From contig JAQFVV010000568.1 of the NCBI GenBank assembly GCA_028023455.1, positions 186,001-250,000 on the forward strand: DNA of 64,000 nucleotides. The letters run 5' to 3'. The position numbers were made by a program, and so were the translations under genes. The notes beneath the pieces were generated by a model. That model ran no database searches and was not told where the DNA came from. It saw only the letters and a program-made list of their open reading frames with translations. Each line of letters opens with the position of its first letter. The first letter of the stretch is position 1. Shown in pieces: positions 55,475-64,000 of this stretch. The stretch comes from Epiperipatus broadwayi. Taxonomy: Eukaryota > Onychophora > Udeonychophora > Euonychophora > Peripatidae.

Positions 55475-56960
55475 TTAATTTTCTGATTTTATTTTATTGC
55501 TGTTCTGACAGTTTGCTAGTAGCCTGCATGTTTAAATATTTAAAGTCGAGTTTTCAACTTCAAATAGATTTTACAGTGTTCTAAAATATTGTTTTTAAAG
55601 TTCTCTGAAATATCCAGCCTTTAAAACTGTCATCTTAAAATGACTGAGTAGAGCCGGCAAGAGGGCTATTTTCCTTTCAGAAATGGCCATCTGCTGCACA
55701 TCTATTCCATCTGATGCCTTCACATAAGAAGCCCTAAAACTGCCACCACTGCTAAAATGTGAACTGTAACAAGAATTTGCTGCCAAGCCTTATGAATACT
55801 GCTACAATCAAGTTGGAAAAAGTCTCCATCTGAAATTACCTGCAATATATATAAGATTTATTAATGTAAATAAAATAAGCAAGTGTAATTTGATTATAAT
55901 AATTTTCCATTCATTCTCATTAGCCTCTTTATATTTTGTTTATAACATAAGATTTTTTTTGTATAGCTTAAGAAATCACAGATACATTTATTACTTTTCT
56001 TATTTCAGTGCAGGTTGATTTATATGCTAGAAATATCATATCTTAATATTATCTTTAATTTTAGTTTTCCTCTCTGGATTTGCATTCACATACATATAGT
56101 GCCATTACTTTCCGGATCTAAAAGTTTGTAGGCTAAGATCAATAATTTTTTGTTACAGCTGTAATCGTATCATATGAGGGTACCACTACAAAAACCTAGA
56201 GCCATGAAATTAGAATAATCATATATCGCGACTTAATTTTTATACATATGACAGATCCAACTACCTCCCCCTATATAATCCCTGTTGTTTAATATGCATG
56301 TATACGTGACGATCATATGTATATTATCACATACAAAATGGGTAAAAAGAACAGACAAGTACATATATATGTTTCAAACAATAATATATGCTTTATTATA
56401 AGTTTTACTTTACTTTTAATCAAGACTCCTGATAGAAATACATCCTTAGTAATCCCTCAACATGCCTAACATTATTGTTCTTTTTGTCTTTTTTTTATAT
56501 AAATATAAAAAAACCCAACAAAGATGAAGAATATATATATTTTTTATTCTCGAAGGAAGATGCGCTCTTACTTATATATATATATATATATAAGCATCCC
56601 AGACCGGTCTAAATCTTGACTGGTACAGGGACTAAGTGACTTACTATTAGGAGTCAGTTATTACACTAAACCCCTACCCTCTCTTTTAATATTTACTCCA
56701 CCCTTAAACTTTTCATTTGCTTTCTTAAATCATTTCTATTTTCAATCTCCTTTATAGTCTTGAATTTTGTCAAAAGTTATTTGAAAAACCCTAAAAAAAA
56801 ACGAAAATTTTAACAAAACAATATAAACAAATTGAACAATGTTATTATAAGCATTATAAACATATATGACAAAATCCCTTCTATTGTCATGGATTATAGT
56901 TCATGGCTGATAAAATACAATCCTAATCAGATGTGTTTTTATGGATCAGCAATCAATAGT
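55475..56960. other. Non-coding interval
   Basis: Pre-insertion flank of T2 followed by AT-rich DNA. A GC-richer stretch at 55600-55850 has only short frames on either strand. A (TA)n tract lies at 56572-56592. Confidence 0.5.
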
Positions 56961-57134
56961 TCAATTTAAAAAAAAGTTTATAGTAGCCTGATTGATCAGT
57001 TTCCATACGCGTTCCTTGGGATCCTTTGGGAATTGATTCACAGTAATGCATTTTTGTCCTCCGGCTAGCTTCACTTTTTCTTCAGTGATCCTATTCCTCG
57101 AGGTGGTTTCTTGGTGATGAAATCCAGGAATCAG
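56961..57134 (-). CDS. Exon-like open patch, product unknown
   Basis: A 57-codon minus-strand frame without an ATG, bounded by TAG upstream (57135-57137) and TGA downstream (56961-56963). It reads HQETTSRNRITEEKVKLAGG, QKCITVNQFPKDPKERVWKL and INQAT. Codon choice is clearly richer in G/C than the surroundings, and the peptide has a balanced, soluble composition, unlike chance frames in this window. The upstream side ends GACTTTAG, a possible but weak splice acceptor. There is no consensus GT donor at the end. It may be an internal or terminal exon of a host gene or a fragment of an unknown repeat. Confidence 0.3.
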   Translation of the reverse strand: MIPGFHHQETTSRNRITEEKVKLAGGQKCITVNQFPKDPKERVWKLINQATINFFLN

Positions 57135-57137
57135 CTA

Positions 57138-58467
57138 AAGTCCCGGCTGGGGATTGATTTTAGTTGTTTAGTCTTCTAACATTTTATTTTCACTCTATAA
57201 TAGTTCTTATCTTTTATTAAAAACTAAAAGTGAATCCCAACAATAGGTTTGCCTCTGTATTTATAGTCCTTTTTCCATTGTCCTTTTATCTGATCATGTT
57301 CCCAGCCAGTGATTGCATTTCTTTAATTTTTTTTTTAGTTTTTTACACCTTCCAACTAGAAGCCACAACAATAGAATTAATTACAACTCTTTTTCTCCCC
57401 CTCCCTTCAGATTAGAAAATTTAATTAAAAATTGTTTTCAAAAACAACCAAAAATATATTTTTAATATAACATTCGATTTAATCTCTCAATCATATTAAA
57501 AAAAAAAAATCTACCATTTTGCCTTTTCTTTCTTTTTTTTTTTCAAATTCCAATAAAAAAAGTAATAAATAATACCAAATACCTACTATAAAAAAATAAT
57601 AACTAATTCCAAAAAAAAAAAAATTTGTATACACACAGCATCTTATTTCTAATATACATGTATATATGTAATTTACATGCACAGAAAATATAACATGAGC
57701 TGAACAAAATTATCAGGCTCTATATATTGAAGCAATCACTCTGTAGTCAGAGTGAGCTTCATGTTTTTCTACCTAAAGTAAACTAATATGTACAAGGGTT
57801 CAAACCTAGCAATATTTAAATTACTAAAAGTGCCATCATATAAATGTAACTTTATATATATTACAAACTATTATAATGAATATTTTATAATTTTTGATTC
57901 TGTTGTTTTAATATTTTGATACTTTTGAATATTTAAGCTTGTGTTTTTTAGATTTTAAAAGATAATTTTTTTTATCACAAAAAGTTTGTCATTTGTAAGG
58001 ATTTATTGCTTTTAATTTCACACTTGTAAAAAAATTAAGAGAAAGATGTAACCAAGATGGTAAGTTCAAACCAACCCATTGTGAAATTTTCTTCACTAAT
58101 TAAATATTTTAAATGCTTGATTTTAATTAATCAAAATATCGTCTTATCATAGATTTACTTTTGTAATTTAAAGACTAATTAAAAGTTTGCTAATGAAAAT
58201 GATTTAAACCTTATCTTCTTATATCTTACTTTTAATTAAAATGGACTGTAATCTTCTCAGGAATTCATTAATTGTCTCATCTGCCTCTGGGCAAATGAGC
58301 CAAAGCATTCCTGTAATAGCTTGGGTGATATAAAGAGTATAGATTGGAGATAAGATACAGTGCATTTTAATCAGTTTTTGTCAGTCTGAGTCTGACAGTT
58401 TTTTTGGTGCTTAGTTTTAAATGACAATTGAGTAGGGCCCAAATCATCTTTCCCTGTGCCTCTCAAG
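57138..58467. other. AT-rich non-coding interval
   Basis: No gene recognised. GGGTTCAAACCT at about 57797-57808 resembles a tRNA box B, but a proper box A at the right distance is lacking. Confidence 0.5.
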
Positions 58468-58610
58468 GCTGCCTCCAGTATGATGCCATGAAACTCCTGC
58501 CAAGGAAGAAGGCTCCCATCAATGAAGATGCAGTAGTGACCGAGAATGCTGACCACCAAGCTTATCCCTGTAAACTAAAGCTCAAAGAAGAAACCACCAA
58601 GTCATTATAA
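58468..58610 (+). CDS. Candidate terminal exon, product unknown
   Basis: A good 3' splice-site pattern (pyrimidine-rich 58446-58463, AG at 58466-58467) precedes an open frame. It reads CLQYDAMKLLPRKKAPINED, AVVTENADHQAYPCKLKLKE and ETTKSL, then TAA at 58608-58610. Only one of the three frames is open across the segment. Codon usage is GC-richer than background (ctc, ctg, aag, gct, ccc, atc, acc, gag). A GTAACA donor-like site lies just after the stop at 58621. The peptide is lysine-rich at its end and matches no family I know. It could be the last coding exon of a plus-strand gene, whose upstream exons I cannot identify. Confidence 0.35.
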
Positions 58611-61398
58611 TATTGTCGAGGTAACAGTTCCATGCTTACTTATATCTATACTAATAATTAATGTGTTTTTGTTATATATTTGTACTTAATCTCTGTTTGA
58701 AAATCTCTCTATAACCCTATCTGTTATATGCAAATGCTTACATCTATTTAAGTCGAAATTTTACATTTTATTTAGTGCAGAAAATTGTATTATCATAATT
58801 ATTTGCTTTTTAAGTTTATATGTCATTTATATGCCAAATCAACTCAAATCCGCTCGCCTCTAATTTAGATTAGTCTTTTAAATCCCCCCCCTACGCTTCT
58901 CGGATATCATTAAATTATTCATTTTAAAACCATGGTTCGCTGGGTTGAGAAATAGTTAAAATAATATTTCTGTTTATAAGCAGATTATTTTCTTAAACTG
59001 CCTTGAGTGTATTTTTATTGATTATAAATTTAATGTGATCCAAGAAATGCTATTGCTTAAATTCCATATAAGATATTTTTGAATAATAATGACCGTTTAT
59101 TTTTATTCTGTAATAATCAGTTATATGTTGCGTTTTTAGCATTATAGTATTCAATAATGCTTATTGATTCGAAATGCATGTGAGACCCTCTTAATGAAGG
59201 GAAATGTAATCGTTTGTCATTAAGACATTCATAAAATGGACCGAATCTTATATCTTGCTGCCTCATGCTTGCACTGTGATTTCTTATAGTCTTTTAGAAT
59301 ATGGCCTAAACTAATCTATAAGCTGTATAGCTGTGATATAACTAAACCATTTTATTATTTATTAGTATGTTTATATGTAGAATGTCACAAAAAGCCTACA
59401 TTAAGCAATTTCCCTTAGGCGAGCGACTCCCACATGCGTAAATTAATTTTCCTTATATTTTAATTCAAGAATTAAAATATAACATTCGTTATATTGAAAT
59501 TTGTTTTATCACTTTGTTGTACGATAATTAATAAATAGAAGGGATGTCAAAGACCAAATTACCTGGCATTGCAGTTGTATATGTGTATATTTTTTGTTGT
59601 GATTGAAGTGTCATCGATCATAGTTTGTTAAATGCATTATGTTAATTGATTCAAACATGAAAGTGTCTTTCTCATGAACGCTTTTGTGTAGGTCATTTTT
59701 TAACCAAAATAGCATTTCTCTTTATAAACCCATTTTATAATTTTTCTTTTTAAACATTGGCATATAAATAAACCGCACTATATATGTATAAGCATGACAT
59801 CCCACAATAACTACAGATGTAAATATAATCAAAATATTCTAGCGTAAATTATATAAATAAAATATGTTTAGAATAAAATGTTTTTTTTATAATGTTAAAT
59901 TAAAGTATCTTTTAATCCTATCCAGAGATCGAATTTATTTTAGTTAGTGTATAAAATATAAAAAGATTTATATAATTATGTATAGTTCTAGCTCTCTTAT
60001 CTTATTTGGGGATTCATTGTCAAATACCCCAGTTTGAGTCTCATGTCTCTGTACTGCTGTGTGATGTCCGGTATAATATTTAACATCCTACTAAATGATA
60101 ATTTCTGTGTTGAATTTATAAAAAAACGTTATAATCTTAACCTACATATACACAATTTATCATTATCAACTTGACAAATCTTTCACCTTTCTCATTTAAT
60201 CAAATTTATTCATCCATTCTCACACAGTTGATTTTTAAATATTATTTGTAATGAAATAATGCGCATATCTAAATCATGTTTTCATCTTTCATAAAAAAAT
60301 TCTTATTGTCTCTATTGTCTGATTGGTAAGTGAATGTTTACCTGTTACCACATGTCATATTCACAATCACTATATTTATGTTTAGGAAGTAATTCTGCCA
60401 TTAAATAAACAGGCTGGGAGAAAAGTCAATAGTTGTAGTTTTTACTATAGAGATACAGTATATATTAAAGGTTTCATTTCAGCTGCAGAAACAATCACAA
60501 AGGCTGATTTGTAATTTAACATTAATGTAACAAACTTTAATAAATTAGTAGTGTTAAATAAAAAACATATTTGCATTAAATCTTTAAAAACCCTTAAAGC
60601 AATTAATTAAAAAAATATATAAATATTATACTTAATAAATGTACAATTAAATAAACAATTATTGGACATAAATCAGTATGAGTGATTTTATCTTCAGAGA
60701 TATTGTATATATTTTGTAGCAAAATGTTTTATTTAGCAGCAGAAAAAGGCACAAATGCTGCTTTATATTTTGATATTAATATCCCTATGATTATATGATC
60801 TGTCAGTTCTGTAATATAGTTGAGATGAACAACATGCTTTGCATTATAATTTACAATAATGAATTTCATAATGTTCTTATTGACATGGCTGCTATGTGAT
60901 GTCTCAGGCACTTTCTTCCTGTTATAAAAATTAAAATAATAAATATAATTTTTAAGAAAAATTTTTTTACATTTATTTAAAATAAGTTTTTGTCTTCATG
61001 TGTTGCTCATATCCATGTTGTAACGATATATAAATATGTTGTTACATTAATACAAAATAAAAACTTAAAAGTTCGCAAATAAAAGTAAAAAACTAAACGC
61101 TAAAATTAAAAATGTTTGTTATACGTATATACATTCGCACAGATGCTAAACTTTAAAAATATTTTTTTTTCCATAAACAAAAAAAAAAGTATTTGAACGT
61201 ATTTTTTTTAATAAAAAATACAAGATTGAAATATAAAAATATTTTAATAAAAAAATAACGTAAGTTAAAATAAAAACAGGTATTAATTAATTCCTGTAAT
61301 CTATAAATGGAAATGATTGTTTATTAATTATCTAAAAGCTGTGTAATTAAAAAGTCAGATGAAAAGTTAGATAAGAGAAGAAAGAAATTTTAGCTTGA
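58611..61398. other. AT-rich non-coding interval
   Basis: About 2.8 kb without a supported gene, repeat family or structured element. Confidence 0.5.
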
Positions 61399-61514
61399 CC
61401 AATGGAAGCACTAAGCCTTGGCTCGGACTCTAACGAAAGTGATAGATTGGTGACGTTTTGTTCATTGAATCCTTGTGGATAATATAAAAAGGGAAATACA
61501 GTTTTTTCGGACAG
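61399..61514 (+). promoter_or_regulatory. Candidate core promoter P1 (CCAAT, CRE-like, TATA, initiator)
   Basis: CCAATGG at 61399-61405, a CRE-like TGACGTTT at 61451-61458, TATAAAAA followed by GGG at 61483-61493, and an initiator-like GACAGTTCC with A at 61513, 30 bases after the first T of TATA. The spacing is that of a canonical pol II promoter. The surrounding 300 bases are less AT-rich than average. An LTR promoter is the main alternative. Confidence 0.5.
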
Positions 61515-61532
61515 TTCCAGTGTTGTGTGTTT

Positions 61533-61566
61533 GAGAGATGTGGTATGATGCACATACCACGCTCTC
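61533..61566 (+). other. Stem-loop in the presumed P1 transcript
   Basis: GTGGTATG (61540-61547), loop ATGCA, CATACCAC (61553-61560): eight perfect pairs. A further GAGAG/CTCTC stem (61533-61537 with 61562-61566) follows across a small internal loop. It is followed closely by an A-run. It lies about 20-55 bases after the presumed start site. Confidence 0.5.
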
Positions 61567-61690
61567 TATAAAAAAAAAAATGAAAAGACTGTGATACCTT
61601 GAACCAGCTATTGCCATCTCCAGAACATTACCTTCCAACGGAGGCATCGTGGGAATTAAAAGCAGACCCCTGGACTCTTCTACCATAAGC

Positions 61691-61722
61691 TATATAAAAG
61701 GAACAATTATTAAAATCAATTA
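61691..61722 (+). promoter_or_regulatory. Candidate second promoter P2 (TATA)
   Basis: TATATAAAAGG at 61691-61701 with TCAATT, an initiator-like site, at 61716-61721. It lies about 205 bases downstream of P1 and 75 bases upstream of the candidate ATG, a suitable position for a short 5' UTR. Confidence 0.45.
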
Positions 61723-61775
61723 AGAACTTTCGTCAAGTTTTACAAATTGATAAACAAGCCAACTTAAATGTTAAA

Positions 61776-61796
61776 ATGGACTCTTATCTGACTTTT
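61776..61796 (+). CDS. Candidate first coding exon (7 codons) ending at a GTAAGT donor
   Basis: ATG at 61776 in the strong context AAAATGG starts MDSYLTF. The next six bases, GTAAGT (61797-61802), are a consensus 5' splice site in phase 0. An upstream ATG at 61768 gives only a seven-codon frame overlapping it. The combination of two TATA boxes, a good start context and a perfect donor suggests the 5' end of a plus-strand host gene. Downstream exons were not identified. The stretch at 62390-62700 has several acceptor-like sites (for example TTCTACTTGCCAACAG) but no recognisable product. Confidence 0.35.
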
Positions 61797-61802
61797 GTAA
61801 GT

Positions 61803-62389
61803 TTTTAAATCAAATTAATAATCTTTAATTTTATATGTTTTCCGATTGACAAACATCATTTCCATTTTTTTTCTTATTGTAAAGATTATTTAAATGTATG
61901 AAAGTTAAGTTGTTTATAGACGCTTGCATGGATTCGTTTGCGGTTAATTATATTTTGGTTTTCATATTTGATCAAAATATATAGACATTCGATAAATAAT
62001 GATACCTTATGGTGAGTATCTAAAATGTATTTATTCGGATGTCTTTTAAGTTATTGGTGACAACGCAAGTATCTTATGGTGAATACTATTGGGTTACTTA
62101 TAAGTTTCCCTCTGCGATTGTTGGTATCAATAATTTTGTATTTTGATCGTTTATGTTTATTTTGAAATGTTTTTGACCGTGGAATCTATGTAATCGATCT
62201 ATACCCAACATTTTTAAACAAATCTGTGCGAACGTATTTAAATGTTAAATTTAAGTCGGGCATGAATGGCTATATAGATTTGTAAAGTTATATTAAGGGA
62301 GGGTAATCTTAGGTTATTCATTTCGTAGTTGAATTGGTTCAATGGATTGGATATATTTGTGTAGTTGTAGATGTAGTATGAGGTCTGCT
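61803..62389. other. Possible first intron or intergenic DNA
   Basis: No coding trace. It would be intronic if the gene start at 61776 is real. Confidence 0.35.
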
Positions 62390-62700
62390 ATGGGCAGAAT
62401 TATAGATATATGCCACACACCCTCTGTTTGCCTATGGATGGATTTGTAAGACGGCAAAGGACCGCAGTCCATTCCTATGGAGTTTTTTGTTTATTGTTCT
62501 ACTTGCCAACAGATGCAACATTCCTGTTGGTGGAGAGTCAATGTCTTGTCTATTTCTACTTATTGTTCAAATGTACATTCCTGGCAGTATAGTATTTTGT
62601 GTTGTCGTATCATGCTACATTGAATACATGAATGTATCAGTTGGATTGGCGCCAGTGGATTGCGAAATTTGTTGCCTAAGGTTAAATCAGGGAAGAATAT
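62390..62700 (+). other. GC-richer stretch with overlapping open frames
   Basis: Two plus-strand frames (62410-62592 and 62487-62750) overlap here and a third is also largely open. This usually reflects base composition rather than coding. The frames are rich in Cys, Leu and Val and match no family I know. It could hold an exon of the gene that may start at 61776. Confidence 0.3.
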
Positions 62701-64000
62701 TTTCTTTTCAAATGCAGATCTATGTAGTCTATTCATACTTGACCATCTAAATAATATATTAAACTCATTATTTGCAATCTACTTAAACTTAGAATTAAAG
62801 ATCAATATAAAAAATATAAACGTTAAATTTATTCCTCAAAACTTTAATATTATTTTATATGTGCGTAAATAAATATTTTTATTTGTTAATTTCTGGCAGT
62901 GGCTTTATTCTTTTATATTTAAGATATAAAATTTATATTTTATTATCTCTGCTACTCCAATGAGCTAGTGACTTGGGCTATTGATCTGAATATTTAAATA
63001 AAGTGGAATCTTAACAGCACGTATCTGCCTACTCTATAAATTTTTCTAGGCTCAAATGCCTAGATGGCGCCCTTGTAGAGCAGATATTGTGTTTGCAATT
63101 AGATTCGATCTTCACTTTCATTTTGATCGTTACAATGTTAAGAGATATATAGATTTGTTTGTTAATTTTTAAATATCATCTCATGTATTCAAGAGTCAGA
63201 ATATCATTTATTATTATAGAATGTCCATGTATTTTTAATAGAAATCATGAGCATTCCTAGTTAACCAATAAATAATTCTGTTAATTGATAACCCACACTC
63301 AATACTCATTTTATACTTTAATAGTTCAAATTTAATAATTTATATTTATGGTAGACTTGGCAGTGGTACTGAAATCCTAAATTCATTGTATATATTTTGT
63401 GGGGATTGCAGTTTATGCTATATAAAATGTATGATTTACATGTAGATAATGCAAATATAATGGTAGAATTTTAAAAAAGCTTTAAAAAAGGCAAAATTTA
63501 AAAATCTTTAAAAGATGCAAATGAATTTTTTAATTAGTGTAATTTTTATTTAATGTGAAATGAATGTCAATTTTTTGTTTCATATTTATGTATGTAATGT
63601 AATAAAAGTTGAAATTGGAAAGAATAAAAGAGATTCAGACTACTAATCCACATAAACAAAAAGAATTCCAAAAGAACAAAGATTATGATCAAAAAAACCA
63701 TTAGGATATTAATTAAAAATGGTGGAAAGCATTTGTGAAAAAAAAAAAACTTTGTAACAGAAATACAAAATAAATGTATAAGGTTATAAACCTACACATC
63801 ATGATAATAATAACATGCACAGAAGCTTCAAAACTGGATTGAAATATATAAAAAAAGAATGGTTATGTAGTTTTAGAGTTGGGAGCTTTGGAAAATGACT
63901 TGGAGTAGTAATATTCATAGGAAGACTTCTCACTTGCTGGATGCAATCTGCATGCAGGGGTAGGAATGAACCATTGTAGACTCTAGCTTTTGGAATGAAG
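62701..64000. other. AT-rich non-coding right end
   Basis: No supported gene. At 63620-63690 a short frame reads TNPHKQKEFQKNKDYDQK, faintly like the linker of gypsy integrases, but stops surround it and it is not claimed. Confidence 0.45.

Noticed and set aside
57735-57808. tRNA-like segment ending in GGGTTCAAACCT
   Set aside because: There is no acceptor stem or proper box A, and no cloverleaf can be drawn.
63620-63690. Integrase-linker-like peptide (HKQKEFQKNKDYDQK)
   Set aside because: Too short and too Lys-rich to separate from chance, with stops on both sides and no nearby integrase motif.
1-64000. CRISPR arrays, operons, rRNA genes, complete tRNA genes
   Set aside because: None were seen. 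The window has the character of animal intergenic DNA, and its short repeats are tandem or TE-derived without spacer-repeat regularity.

Overview
This is a strongly AT-rich stretch of animal nuclear DNA. There is no dense gene array and no operon or prokaryotic signal. Almost every recognisable coding trace belongs to a retroelement: Penelope-like elements with GIY-YIG domains, two kinds of non-LTR retrotransposon (an RTE-like copy and three Tx1/L1-group copies), and Ty3/gypsy-type LTR elements. This mix, with long (TA)n tracts and consensus splice and TATA motifs, points to a repeat-rich metazoan. I cannot resolve the phylum from the sequence.

Layout. 0-12.9 kb: an integrase remnant of a gypsy element (1-433), a Penelope-like remnant (about 2.2-2.9 kb, minus), a ~1.3 kb non-coding repeat present twice in opposite orientation (3.65-4.94 kb minus, 10.31-11.62 kb plus), a second Penelope-like copy (9.3-10.3 kb, minus) and a 5'-truncated RTE-like copy (11.65-12.92 kb, plus). 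12.9-30.3 kb: a diverged direct duplication (12.92-15.99 and 28.08-30.33 kb). The left copy carries two insertions absent from the right copy, each bounded by short direct repeats. Between the two lie a third Penelope-like copy with ~150-bp inverted arms (16.49-17.11 kb), a gypsy-type 5' half (LTR, primer-binding site, leader, gag, protease trace; 20.34-23.23 kb) and a TA-flanked DNA-transposon-like element (26.53-27.38 kb).

30.8-48.2 kb is a TE stack: Tx1-like copy T1 (minus, RT box YMDD), LTR element G3 (plus, with a very recent 400-bp tandem duplication), LTR element G2 (plus, ending in a 48-bp/16-residue tandem repeat), Tx1-like copy T3 (minus) and a further gag-like relic with a ~115-bp tandem repeat. 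49.4-55.5 kb holds Tx1-like copy T2 (minus). It is close to full length and flanked by a ~22-bp target-site duplication. 55.5-64 kb is mainly intergenic but has the only hints of host genes: two GC-richer exon-like open patches (56.96-57.13 kb minus, 58.47-58.61 kb plus) and a region at 61.4-61.8 kb with two TATA-containing promoters, an ATG in good context and a GTAAGT splice donor. The downstream exons of that possible gene are not recognisable here.

All retroelement copies show stops, frameshifts or truncation except short segments, so I see no intact autonomous element. T2 is the best preserved in extent, but its reverse-transcriptase active site is altered. Element boundaries are by-eye estimates unless a target-site duplication is stated.
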